From the NCBI RefSeq assembly GCF_035762065.1, contig NZ_DASTPW010000040.1:1-64000 (forward strand): 64,000 nucleotides of DNA, read 5' to 3'. Positions within the stretch are counted from its first letter, which is position 1. Every line of letters starts with the position of its first letter. Origin of the DNA: Methylibium sp035762065 (GTDB lineage: Bacteria > Pseudomonadota > Gammaproteobacteria > Burkholderiales > Burkholderiaceae_C). The notes beneath the pieces are model-generated. The model was given only the letters and a program-made list of their open reading frames with translations, did no database searches and had not been told where the DNA came from. The position numbers were made by a program, and so were the translations under genes. Shown one piece after another: positions 16,391 through 24,649 of this stretch.

Positions 16391-17610
16391 AGATCCTCTG
16401 GTTCATCCCCACCCACGGCGACTCGCGCTTCCTCGGCAGTGCCGTCGGCGCGCGCGCCGTAAGCTTCGATTACTTCCGGCAGATCGCCGTCGCGGCCGAC
16501 AGCCTCGGCTACGAAGGCGTGCTGATCCCCACGGGCCGCTCCTGCGAAGACCCGTGGATGGTCGCGTCGAGCCTGATCGAAGTGACGCGGCGCCTGAAGT
16601 TCCTGGTCGCGTTGCGACCCGGGCTGGTGACGCCATCGCTCGCCGCGCGCATGGCGGCGAGCTTCGACCGGCTCTCGGGCGGCCGGCTGCTGATCAACCT
16701 GGTGACCGGCGGCGATGCGGCCGAGCTCGCCGGCGACGGCCAGTTCCTCGACCACGCCGAGCGCTACGAGCAGAGCGTCGAGTTCATGACGATCTGGCGC
16801 GAGGTGATGACGCGCAGCCATGAAGGAAGCGGCTTCGACTTCGACGGCAAGCACCTGCAGGTGAAGGACGCGAAGCTGCTCTACCCCGGCCTGCAGCGGC
16901 CCTACCCGCCGTTGTTCTTCGGCGGCTCGTCGGAGGCGGCGCACGAGCTCGCCGCCGCGCAGTTCGACACCTACCTCACGTGGGGCGAGCCGCCGGCCGC
17001 GGTGGCCGAGAAGGTGGCCGACGTGAAGCGGCGCGCCGCGAAGCACGGCCGCACGCTGCGCTTCGGCATCCGCCTGCACGTGATCGTGCGCGAGACCGAG
17101 GACGAGGCCTGGCGTGCCGCCGGCGAGCTGCTGAGCCACCTCGGCGACGCGACGATCGCCGCCGCGCAGTCGCGCTTCGCGCAGATGGACTCGGTCGGCC
17201 AGCGCCGCATGGCCGAGCTGAACAAGGGCCGCTTCAACCGCGCGAACGTGCGCGACGGCCTGGAGATCGCGCCCAACCTCTGGGCCGGCGTCGGCCTGGT
17301 GCGCGGCGGCGCCGGCACCGCGCTGGTCGGCAATGCGCGGCAGGTCGCCGAACGCATCGAGGAGTACGCGGCGCTCGGGCTCGATCACTTCATCCTTTCC
17401 GGCTACCCGCACCTGGAAGAGGCGCACCGCGTCGCCGAGCTGCTGTTCCCGCTGCTGCCGGTGCAGCGCGCGTCGAGCGACGCGGCGCGGCCGGTGCTGA
17501 GCGGGCCGTTCGGCGAGATCGTCGCGAACGGGATCGTCCCGCCCGGGCAACGGGCCGATCGCAGCGCGCCCGCTGGGCCGCGGCCGGCGCTCAAGGAAGC
17601 CGCGAGCTGA
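16387..17610 (+). CDS. ssuD: FMNH2-dependent alkanesulfonate monooxygenase
   Basis: 407-residue luciferase-fold enzyme that cleaves alkanesulfonates to sulfite and aldehyde with FMNH2 and O2. The N-terminus (ILWFIPTHGDSRFLG) and the core segments SFDRLSGGRLLINLVTGGD, LFFGGSSEAAHELA and ILSGYPHLEEAHR are characteristic. The C-terminal 25 or so residues are a basic, Pro-rich extension. It is the catalytic partner of SsuE at the head of the cluster. Confidence 0.94.
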   Translation: MKILWFIPTHGDSRFLGSAVGARAVSFDYFRQIAVAADSLGYEGVLIPTGRSCEDPWMVASSLIEVTRRLKFLVALRPGLVTPSLAARMAASFDRLSGGRLLINLVTGGDAAELAGDGQFLDHAERYEQSVEFMTIWREVMTRSHEGSGFDFDGKHLQVKDAKLLYPGLQRPYPPLFFGGSSEAAHELAAAQFDTYLTWGEPPAAVAEKVADVKRRAAKHGRTLRFGIRLHVIVRETEDEAWRAAGELLSHLGDATIAAAQSRFAQMDSVGQRRMAELNKGRFNRANVRDGLEIAPNLWAGVGLVRGGAGTALVGNARQVAERIEEYAALGLDHFILSGYPHLEEAHRVAELLFPLLPVQRASSDAARPVLSGPFGEIVANGIVPPGQRADRSAPAGPRPALKEAAS

Positions 17611-17619
17611 GGACCGCCG

Positions 17620-18423
17620 ATGAAGCTTCGACATCGACTGCCGCTCACGTCGCGCGAGCTGCTGCCCTGGGCCGTGCCGGCCGGCCTCATCGCGCTGTGG
17701 CAGCTCGCCTCGCAGGCGGGCTGGCTCTCCACGCGCATCCTTCCCGAGCCCTGGGCCGTCGCGAAGGCCTTCGGTGCGCTGTGGGCGTCGGGCGAGATGC
17801 AGAAGCACGTCGCCACCAGCACCTGGCGCGCGCTCACCGGCCTTGCGATCGGCGGCGGGCTCGGGCTGGTGCTCGGGCTCGTCACCGGCAGCTTCCGTCG
17901 CGCCGAGACCGCGCTCGACTCGACGCTCCAGATGGTGCGCAACATCCCGCCGCTCGCGCTGATCCCGCTGGTGATCCTGTGGTTCGGCATCGACGAAGCT
18001 GCGAAGCTTTTCCTGGTCGCTTTCGGCGTGTTCTTCCCCGTCTACCTGAACACCTTCCACGGCATCCGTGCGGTCGATCCGGCGCTGATCGAAATGGCCA
18101 GGAGCTACGGCCTCGGTGGCTGGCGGCTCTACCGCCACGTGATCCTGCCCGGCGCGCTGCCGAACATCCTGGTCGGGCTGCGCTTCGCGCTCGGGCTGAT
18201 GTGGGTGCTGCTGATCGTGGCCGAGACCATCTCGGCGCAGGCCGGCATCGGCTACATGACGATGAACGCGCGCGAGTTCCTGCAGACCGACGTGGTGCTG
18301 GTCGGCATCCTGCTGTACGCCCTGCTCGGCAAGCTGGCCGACGTGCTTGCGCGCGGGCTCGAACGCGCCGGGCTGCGCTGGCACCCCGGGTACCGGTGGC
18401 CGCTCGAAGGATCGACGACATGA
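17620..18423 (+). CDS. ssuC: Sulfonate ABC transporter permease
   Basis: 267 residues with about six membrane spans and the BPD-permease coupling motif EMARSYGLGGWRLYRHVILPG. It forms the membrane channel for sulfonate import. It starts 9 bases after ssuD and overlaps ssuB (ATGA). Confidence 0.92.
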   Translation: MKLRHRLPLTSRELLPWAVPAGLIALWQLASQAGWLSTRILPEPWAVAKAFGALWASGEMQKHVATSTWRALTGLAIGGGLGLVLGLVTGSFRRAETALDSTLQMVRNIPPLALIPLVILWFGIDEAAKLFLVAFGVFFPVYLNTFHGIRAVDPALIEMARSYGLGGWRLYRHVILPGALPNILVGLRFALGLMWVLLIVAETISAQAGIGYMTMNAREFLQTDVVLVGILLYALLGKLADVLARGLERAGLRWHPGYRWPLEGSTT

Positions 18424-19223
18424 ACACGCTCGAACTGGAAGTCACCGAGTTCTGGACGGCACGGCGCGAAGCCCGGGTGCCGCTGGGCACAGCCGTGGCG
18501 CCGGACGCGCAGCGCGGCGCGGCCGTCGCGCTGCGCGGCGTGGGCAAGCGCTACGGCGCGCGCGAGGTGCTGCGCGGCCTGGACCTCGAGATCGCCGCCG
18601 GCGAGTTCGTCGCGATCGTCGGGCGCAGCGGCTGCGGCAAGAGCACGCTGCTGCGGCTCGTCGCGGGGCTGGAGACGCTCGACGACGGTCGGATCGACCG
18701 TGGCGATCGCGCCCAACCCGATGCCGTGCGCGTGATGTTCCAGGACGCGCGCCTGCTGCCGTGGAAGCGCGTGGTGGACAACGTCGCGCTCGGGCTCGAC
18801 GGTGCCGACGCGAAGGCGCGCGCGCTCGAAGCGCTCGCGCAGGTCGGGCTCGCCAACCGCGCGCGGGAGTGGCCCGCGGTGCTCTCCGGCGGGCAACGGC
18901 AGCGCGTCGCGCTTGCCCGCGCGCTGGTCCATGCGCCGCGGCTGCTGCTGCTCGACGAGCCGCTCGGCGCGCTCGATGCGCTGACGCGCCTGGAGATGCA
19001 CCGCCTCATCGAAAACCTCTGGCGCCGCCACGGCTTCACCGCGCTGCTGGTGACGCACGACGTCAGTGAGGCGGTCGCGCTGGCCGACCGCGTGGTGTCG
19101 ATCGACCAGGGCCGCATCGTGCTCGACGAACGCATCGGGCTGCCGCGGCCGCGCTCGCGCGGCGAGCCTGCCGCGGCGGCGATCGAGGAACGGGTGCTGC
19201 GCGGCGTGCTCGCCGCGGCGTGA
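18420..19223 (+). CDS. ssuB: Sulfonate ABC transporter ATPase
   Basis: 267 residues. Walker A is GRSGCGKST (near residues 69-77), the Q loop is FQDARLLPW, the signature LSGGQRQRVALARAL, Walker B LLLLDEPLGALDA and the switch His is in VTHDVSEA. The first 35 residues are an extension before the usual ABC start. It is the last gene of the ssu cluster and converges on the histidine kinase gene 39 bases away. Confidence 0.93.
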   Translation: MNTLELEVTEFWTARREARVPLGTAVAPDAQRGAAVALRGVGKRYGAREVLRGLDLEIAAGEFVAIVGRSGCGKSTLLRLVAGLETLDDGRIDRGDRAQPDAVRVMFQDARLLPWKRVVDNVALGLDGADAKARALEALAQVGLANRAREWPAVLSGGQRQRVALARALVHAPRLLLLDEPLGALDALTRLEMHRLIENLWRRHGFTALLVTHDVSEAVALADRVVSIDQGRIVLDERIGLPRPRSRGEPAAAAIEERVLRGVLAAA

Positions 19224-19262
19224 AGCCGCTGAGGCGGCAGGCCGCGCAGCCTTCGCGGCGGC

Positions 19263-20522
19263 TCAGGCCGGCGCGAACGGCAGCGCGAGCCGAACGCAGG
19301 TGCCGCGGTCCGGCTGGCTCTCCACCGCGATGCTGCCGCCCATCGCCTCGACCAGCTGCTTGACGACCACCAGCCCCAGGCCGGTGCCCGGGATGGCGCT
19401 GCGTTCGCGGCCGAGCCGGTTGAACGGCTGGAACAGCTGCGCGCGCTGCCGTTCGTCGATGCCGATGCCGGTGTCGCGGATCGCGATGCACAGACGGCCG
19501 TCCTCGCACAGTTCGGTCTCGATGCGCACCTCGCCTTGCGGTCGGTTGTACTTGATCGCGTTGCTCAGCAGGTTGGTGCAGATCTGCCGCAGGCGGCGCA
19601 GGTCGCCGCGCCATGTCCGCGCGGCCGGCTCGACGGTGGTGGTGATGGTGATGTCGTGCGCGAGCGCGTTCGCCTTCAGCTCCAGCTCGCAGTCGTGCAG
19701 CAGCTTCGGCACGTCCACGTTCTCGGGCTCCAGCGTCATGCGGCCCGCGTCCAGGCGCGAGATGTCGAGCACGTCGTCGATCAGGCGCAGCAGGTGCCAA
19801 CCGGAACGCTCGACGTGGTCGACCCACTGGCGGTGCTGCGGCGAAAGTTCGTCGGCCTGCGACTTGAGCAACTGGCCGAAGCCGAGCACGCCGTTCAGCG
19901 GCGTGCGCAGTTCATGGCTCACGCGCGAGAGGAACTCGCTCTTCGAGCGGCTGGCCGCTTCGAGCGCTTCGCGCTCGTGCTCGAGCGCCTGCAGGCGCTC
20001 GCGCTCGGCGGTCTCGAGTTCGAGCGCGCGGGTGCGCTCGGCCACACGGGCCTCCAGTTCCCGATTGAGCCGGTCGAGTTCGGCTTCGGCGGCCCGGCGC
20101 TCCTGCACCTCGCCTTCGAGCCGCCGCACCAGCGCCTCGAGCTGCGCCGTGCTGGGCAGCCGCAGGGCACGGGGGATGAGCGGCCACAGAAGCACCGCCG
20201 TCACGACCGAGATGATCGCGGTCGCCGCCTTGAACACCGCTTCCAGCCGGTATTGCGGCGACCAGATGGTCACGATGTCGATCACGTGCGTCGTGCCGCA
20301 CATGAACACGAACGCGGAGAAGAGGACAAAGATCCACTTGAAGTGCAGATCGGCCCTGCGCCGGGCGAACACCAGCAGCGCGACGGGAATCGAGTAGTAC
20401 GCCAGCGCGATGAAGGCGTTGCCCGCGACCATCGTGGTCAGCAGCGCGCTGTCCCACTGGAAGCAAACCCCATGCGGCAGGAAGCCCTGCGTCGCGGCAA
20501 GGTCGAACCAGGACTTGTCCAT
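19263..20522 (-). CDS. Hybrid-free sensor histidine kinase with ethylene-receptor-like membrane domain
   Basis: 419 residues. N-terminus: three membrane spans (about 29-53, 62-82, 95-118) resembling the ETR1 ethylene-binding domain. The second span holds FVFMCGTTHVIDIV with Cys75 and His79 spaced as ETR1 Cys65/His69, the Cu(I) ligands needed to bind ethylene. A coiled coil (about 125-195) leads to the H box (FLSRVSHELRTPLNGVLGFG), N box (NLLSNAIKYN) and G boxes (DTGIGID, GTGLGLVVVKQL). There is no receiver domain and no partner regulator nearby. It may sense a small hydrophobic ligand or redox state; the ligand is unknown. Start 20522 is the ATG just before the conserved N-terminal region. 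Confidence 0.87.
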   Translation of the reverse strand: MDKSWFDLAATQGFLPHGVCFQWDSALLTTMVAGNAFIALAYYSIPVALLVFARRRADLHFKWIFVLFSAFVFMCGTTHVIDIVTIWSPQYRLEAVFKAATAIISVVTAVLLWPLIPRALRLPSTAQLEALVRRLEGEVQERRAAEAELDRLNRELEARVAERTRALELETAERERLQALEHEREALEAASRSKSEFLSRVSHELRTPLNGVLGFGQLLKSQADELSPQHRQWVDHVERSGWHLLRLIDDVLDISRLDAGRMTLEPENVDVPKLLHDCELELKANALAHDITITTTVEPAARTWRGDLRRLRQICTNLLSNAIKYNRPQGEVRIETELCEDGRLCIAIRDTGIGIDERQRAQLFQPFNRLGRERSAIPGTGLGLVVVKQLVEAMGGSIAVESQPDRGTCVRLALPFAPA

Positions 20523-20780
20523 GCGAGCGTCTTTCCTCCATCTGGGAATCGGCAGTTGCCGACGCGCGAAGGCCAGCATAGGTTTGCCGGAGGCCGCGTT
20601 GGAGCGGCGGAAATACCGAGGCTGAACAACTGCGCAGCCCTTAGACGATGGGACTGCCGCGGCTGCGGAAGTGTTGCTTTCATGCCACCCACTGGCACGG
20701 CATTCGGACGCGGTGGGCCGGAATCGCCCAGCCTTTGTGCAGGACGGGCGGCATGCCTGATCGCAGGCGTGCCGGGGGCG

Positions 20781-21953
20781 TTATGCCCTTGTGCCGCCGA
20801 TCCAGGTGGCGCGCACCACAAGCGCTTCGTCGAGCTCGACGAAATCCGCCTGCAGACCCACGGCGATGCGCCCGCGTGTCGCCGCGAGCCCGAGGAACTC
20901 GGCCGGATAGCGGCTCGCCATCCGTGCCGCTTCGTCGAGCGGCACGCCGAGCAGCCGCACCGTGTTGCGCACCGCATCGACCATGCCGAGTGCCGAGCCG
21001 GCGAGCGTGCCGGCCTCGTCGCGGCAGGCACCGTCGGCACAGACGATGCGCCGGCCGTCGAGCATGAAGTCAGGCCGCTCGCCGCCGACCGGCGGCATCG
21101 CGTCGGTGACCAGCATGGCCTTGCCGCGCGGCTTCGCGGCCAGTGCGATGCGCAGCACCGCGGGGTGCACGTGGTGACCGTCGACGATCAGGCCGCACCA
21201 GCTGCGCGCGTCTTCCAGCGCCGCACCCACGACGCCCGGCTCGCGCGCGGCCATCGGCGTCATCGCGTTGAACAGGTGGGTGAAGCCGCGCAGGCCGGCG
21301 TCGAGCGCCGCCCGCGTGGTCGCATGGTCGCCTGCGGTGTGGCCGGCGCAGACGATCACGCCCGCGCGCGTCAGCTGCTCGATCAGGCCCGGCGCCACTC
21401 GCTCGGGCGCCAGCGTCAGCATCCGCACGCCGAGATCGGGGCGCATCAGCAGCGCGAGATCGCGCGGGTCGGGTACGCGGAACTTCGCGCCGTCGTGGAT
21501 GCCCGCGCGCGCACCGTGCAGAAAGGGCCCTTCGAGGTGCAGGCCGAGCACGCCGGGCACGCCCTCGGCGAGCGCCGCGGCCACCGCATCGGCCGCCGCG
21601 TGCATCACCTCGGGCGTGTCGGTGATCAGCGTCGCGACGAAGCCGGTGGTGCCGAAGCGGCGGTGCGCCGCGGCGATGACGCGCAGCGATTCGACCGTCG
21701 GCGCCGCGTTGAACAGCACGCCGCCGCCGCCGTTGCACTGGCTGTCGATGAAGCCGGGCAGCAGCGTGCGGCCGGCGAGGTCGTGGCGCCGCAAGGTCGC
21801 GAGCCGCGGGTCGTCGTCGCCGACGAGCGCTGCGATGCGGCCCGCACGGACCACCACCGCGAGGCCGGTGCGCAAGCCGTCTTCGGTGAGCACACGCGCG
21901 TTGACCAGCGCGAAGGCCGCCTCGCCGCCGTCTAAAGCCTGAGCTGCATCCAT
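20781..21953 (-). CDS. nagA: N-acetylglucosamine-6-phosphate deacetylase
   Basis: 390-residue amidohydrolase that removes acetate from GlcNAc-6-P. The family's metal and catalytic residues are visible: QxN (IDSQCNGGGG) in place of HxH, Glu in LHLEGPFLHG, His in CAGHTAGDHA and THLFNAM, and Asp in LVTDAMPP. It is divergent from the glucokinase-family gene, with start codons about 46 bases apart, so the two share one short promoter region. Upstream in-frame starts would run into the neighbouring gene and are rejected. Confidence 0.9.
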   Translation of the reverse strand: MDAAQALDGGEAAFALVNARVLTEDGLRTGLAVVVRAGRIAALVGDDDPRLATLRRHDLAGRTLLPGFIDSQCNGGGGVLFNAAPTVESLRVIAAAHRRFGTTGFVATLITDTPEVMHAAADAVAAALAEGVPGVLGLHLEGPFLHGARAGIHDGAKFRVPDPRDLALLMRPDLGVRMLTLAPERVAPGLIEQLTRAGVIVCAGHTAGDHATTRAALDAGLRGFTHLFNAMTPMAAREPGVVGAALEDARSWCGLIVDGHHVHPAVLRIALAAKPRGKAMLVTDAMPPVGGERPDFMLDGRRIVCADGACRDEAGTLAGSALGMVDAVRNTVRLLGVPLDEAARMASRYPAEFLGLAATRGRIAVGLQADFVELDEALVVRATWIGGTRA

Positions 21954-21999
21954 GCCGGCATGTTGCCGCCCAATGCCGCTCGCTACCATGGCCCGCGCC

Positions 22000-23013
22000 A
22001 TGAACCTCGCCCCTGCCTTCATCGCCGCCGACATCGGCGGCACCCATTCCCGCATCGGCCTCGTGCGTGCCGGCACGGGCCGATCCGTCGAGCTGCTGCA
22101 CAGCGAGCACTACCGCGGCCGCGAGTGGCCGGGGCTGCCGGAGATCCTGGCCGACTTCATCGGGCGCTTCGCCGCGCACGGCGGCCAGCCGGTACGGCAC
22201 GCGGCACTGGCCTGCGCCGGCTACCTCAACGACGACGCGGTGATCAACGACAACCTGCCCTGGCCGCTGCCGCTTGCGCCGCTGCGCGAACGGCTCGGCT
22301 TGCAGCGGGTGGAAGTCATCAACGACTTCGAAGCGGCCGCGCACGCGGTCGCGGCGCTCGAGCCGGCCGCCTTGCGCAGCGTGATCGAGCCGCCGCGCCC
22401 GGCGAGCCCCGGCGGCCCGATCGTCGTGATGGGCCCCGGCACCGGACTCGGTTGCGCCTTCGTGCTGCCCGGCACCGACCGCGACCCGCGCCGGCGCGTG
22501 CTGCCGACCGAAGCGGGGCACGCCGGCCTCGCGGTGGCCACGATGCGCGAGGCCGCGGTGATGCGCGAGGTCGCGCGCGACGCCGACTTCGCCGAGGCCG
22601 AGCACGCGCTGTGCGGTCCGGGGCTGCTGCGCCTGTACCGGGCGATCGCGCGGCTCGACGCGGCCGAAGCGCCACTGCAGTCGCCCGCCGAGGTCACGCG
22701 CGCCGCGATCGCCGGCCACGACGCGGTGGCCGTCGAGGCGCTCGACATGTTCTGCGCGCTGCTCGGCGGCGTGGCGGCCGATCTGGCGACCGTCGCGCGC
22801 GCCAGCGGCGGCGTGGTGCTGGCCGGCGGCATCGCCGCGCAGATCGACGGCTTCCTCAAGCGCAGCCGCTTCGCCGAACGCTTCCTGCGCCGAGGCGTGA
22901 TGCGGCCCTTCCTCGAGCAGGTGCCGGTGCGGCTGGTCGATCACGGCGACTTCGGCGTGATCGGCGCGGCGCGATGGTCCCTGGCCTGGGGTGCGGCGAG
23001 CGATTTCGCTTGA
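22000..23013 (+). CDS. glk: Glucokinase-family sugar kinase (Glk type)
   Basis: 337 residues. It begins with the phosphate-binding motif AADIGGTHSRIGL and carries GPGTGLGCAFVLPG, TEAGHAG and VVLAGGIAAQI, as in Glk-type glucokinases. It phosphorylates glucose or a related hexose. Pairing with nagA suggests a role in amino-sugar use, so GlcNAc kinase activity is an alternative. ATG 22000 is chosen because the domain starts directly after it; ATG 21988 is also in frame. Confidence 0.82.
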   Translation: MNLAPAFIAADIGGTHSRIGLVRAGTGRSVELLHSEHYRGREWPGLPEILADFIGRFAAHGGQPVRHAALACAGYLNDDAVINDNLPWPLPLAPLRERLGLQRVEVINDFEAAAHAVAALEPAALRSVIEPPRPASPGGPIVVMGPGTGLGCAFVLPGTDRDPRRRVLPTEAGHAGLAVATMREAAVMREVARDADFAEAEHALCGPGLLRLYRAIARLDAAEAPLQSPAEVTRAAIAGHDAVAVEALDMFCALLGGVAADLATVARASGGVVLAGGIAAQIDGFLKRSRFAERFLRRGVMRPFLEQVPVRLVDHGDFGVIGAARWSLAWGAASDFA

Positions 23014-23109
23014 CGCGGGGCAGCGCCCGCGGCGCTGCTGAAGAGCTGCCGATGCTCGCGCGCTGTGGCTCGCGCACGGCGATCGGGCCGAGGCGCGCCG
23101 GCCGCGCGC

Positions 23110-24429
23110 CTACGCCCCTCGGCGTTCGACGAACTTGTCCTGCAGGCCGCCCCAGCAGTCGGCGTACGCGCTGTCGAGGGAGCCCCCATGCAGCGCGAAC
23201 GCGGTCGGGATGAATCGATAGCGGCTCTCGAACATGAAGGCCAGCGTGTCGTCGAGCTTGTGCGGCGCGAGCGGCGCGCTGCTGGCTTTCTCGAAGGCCT
23301 GCGCGTCGGGGCCGTGCGGAACCATGCCGTTGTGCAGCGATGCGCCGCCCGGCCGGAAGCCTTCGGGCTTGGCGTCGTACCGGCCCAGCACCAGCCCCAT
23401 GAACTCGCTCATCAGGTTGCGGTGGTACCAGGGCGGTCGGAAGGTGTCTTCGGCGACCAGCCAGCGCGGCGGGAAGATCACGAAGTCGCAGTTGGCGGTG
23501 CCGGGCGTGTCGGACGGCGAGGTGAGCACGGTGAAGATCGACGGATCGGGATGGTCGAAGCTGATCGAGCCGATCGTCATGAAGTTCGCGGTGTCGTACT
23601 TCAGCGGCGAGAGGCTGCCGTGCCACGCGACCACGTCGAACGGCGAGTACGCGAGCGTCGTGTGCCACAGGCGGCCGCCGAAGCGCTTGACGACTTCGCA
23701 CGCAACGTCGGCGGCGTCTTCGTAGGCGGCGACCGGCGCGAGGAAGTCGCGCGCGTTCGCGAGGCCGTTCGAGCCGATCGGCCCGAGTTCGGGCAGGCGA
23801 AACGGCGCGCCGTGGTTCTCGCAGACGTAGCCGCGCGAAGGACCGTCGAGGCCGTCGACGCGGAACAGCATGCCGCGCGGCAGCAGCGCGATCTCGCCCG
23901 GCTTCACCTCCAGCACGCCGAGCTCGGTGCGGATCGCGAGCCGCCCCTGCTGCGGCACCAGCAGCATCTCGCCGTCGGCATTGACCAGCGCGCGCTTTGC
24001 CATCGGCCGGTTGAACAGGTAGACGTGCGCCGCGATGCCGGTGTGCATCTCCACGTCGCCGTTCGCCGCCACCGTGCGCAGACCGTCGACGAAGTCGAGC
24101 GGCGCGGACGGCAGCTCGAACGGCGCCCAGCGCAGCGGCTCGGGCGGCAGCACGCCGCCGCTTCGCATCGCCTGCTGCGCACCGCTGAGCCAGTGCGGCT
24201 GCTCGTAGGGCCGGTACGCGGCGGCGACGACCGAGGGTCGCCTGCGGTACAGCCAGCTGCGCCGGTTCTCGGCGCGCGGCGCGGTGAACGCGGTGCCCGA
24301 GACGAGCTCCGCGTACAGGTCGAACGGCGCGCGCTGCGGGCTGTTGCGCCCACGCGGCAGCGCGCCTTCGACGGCCTCGGTGGCGAACTCGTTGCCGAAG
24401 CCGGACTGGTAGCGCAGCGGGCCGTTCAT
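23110..24429 (-). CDS. hmgA: Homogentisate 1,2-dioxygenase
   Basis: 439 residues, the full length of the family. It opens the ring of homogentisate to maleylacetoacetate in tyrosine/phenylalanine breakdown, using Fe(II). The N-terminal YQSGFGNEFATEAVEGALP and the C-terminal ligand region with WYHRNLMSEFMG and HGGSLDSAYADCWGGLQDKF are diagnostic. Its start overlaps the stop of the DUF2783 gene by 4 bases in the operon MBL-monooxygenase-DUF2783-hmgA. Confidence 0.96.
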   Translation of the reverse strand: MNGPLRYQSGFGNEFATEAVEGALPRGRNSPQRAPFDLYAELVSGTAFTAPRAENRRSWLYRRRPSVVAAAYRPYEQPHWLSGAQQAMRSGGVLPPEPLRWAPFELPSAPLDFVDGLRTVAANGDVEMHTGIAAHVYLFNRPMAKRALVNADGEMLLVPQQGRLAIRTELGVLEVKPGEIALLPRGMLFRVDGLDGPSRGYVCENHGAPFRLPELGPIGSNGLANARDFLAPVAAYEDAADVACEVVKRFGGRLWHTTLAYSPFDVVAWHGSLSPLKYDTANFMTIGSISFDHPDPSIFTVLTSPSDTPGTANCDFVIFPPRWLVAEDTFRPPWYHRNLMSEFMGLVLGRYDAKPEGFRPGGASLHNGMVPHGPDAQAFEKASSAPLAPHKLDDTLAFMFESRYRFIPTAFALHGGSLDSAYADCWGGLQDKFVERRGA

Positions 24430-24638
24430 GTCGGTGCTCTCGTGGCAGGCGCCGTGCCGCGCGCCGCGACGAGTGCTTCGCGCAGGACGGCGAGGTCGCC
24501 CACGTGGTTGGCCAGCAGCAGCACGAGCCGTGCGTCGAGCGCACGGCTTGCGTCGGCACTCAGGCCCCGGTGCGCGTCGATCAGCGCTTCGTAGAAGTCG
24601 TCGGGCGCGGTGAGGTTGGGCGTGGTGATCAGCGGCAT
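24426..24638 (-). CDS. DUF2783 family small protein
   Basis: 70 residues. DFYEALIDAHRGLSADASRA and RLVLLLANHVGDLAVLREAL match the DUF2783 pattern, a family usually found between an aromatic-ring FAD monooxygenase and hmgA, as here. No biochemical role is known; a small helper of the monooxygenase is inferred from the steady linkage. Overlaps hmgA by 4 bases and follows the monooxygenase by 11 bases. Confidence 0.8.
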   Translation of the reverse strand: MPLITTPNLTAPDDFYEALIDAHRGLSADASRALDARLVLLLANHVGDLAVLREALVAARGTAPATRAPT

Positions 24639-24649
24639 CGCGGTCTCGT

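Noticed and set aside
20523..20780. Gap between the histidine kinase and nagA
   Set aside because: Contains no supported gene or clear hairpin; probably the kinase promoter.
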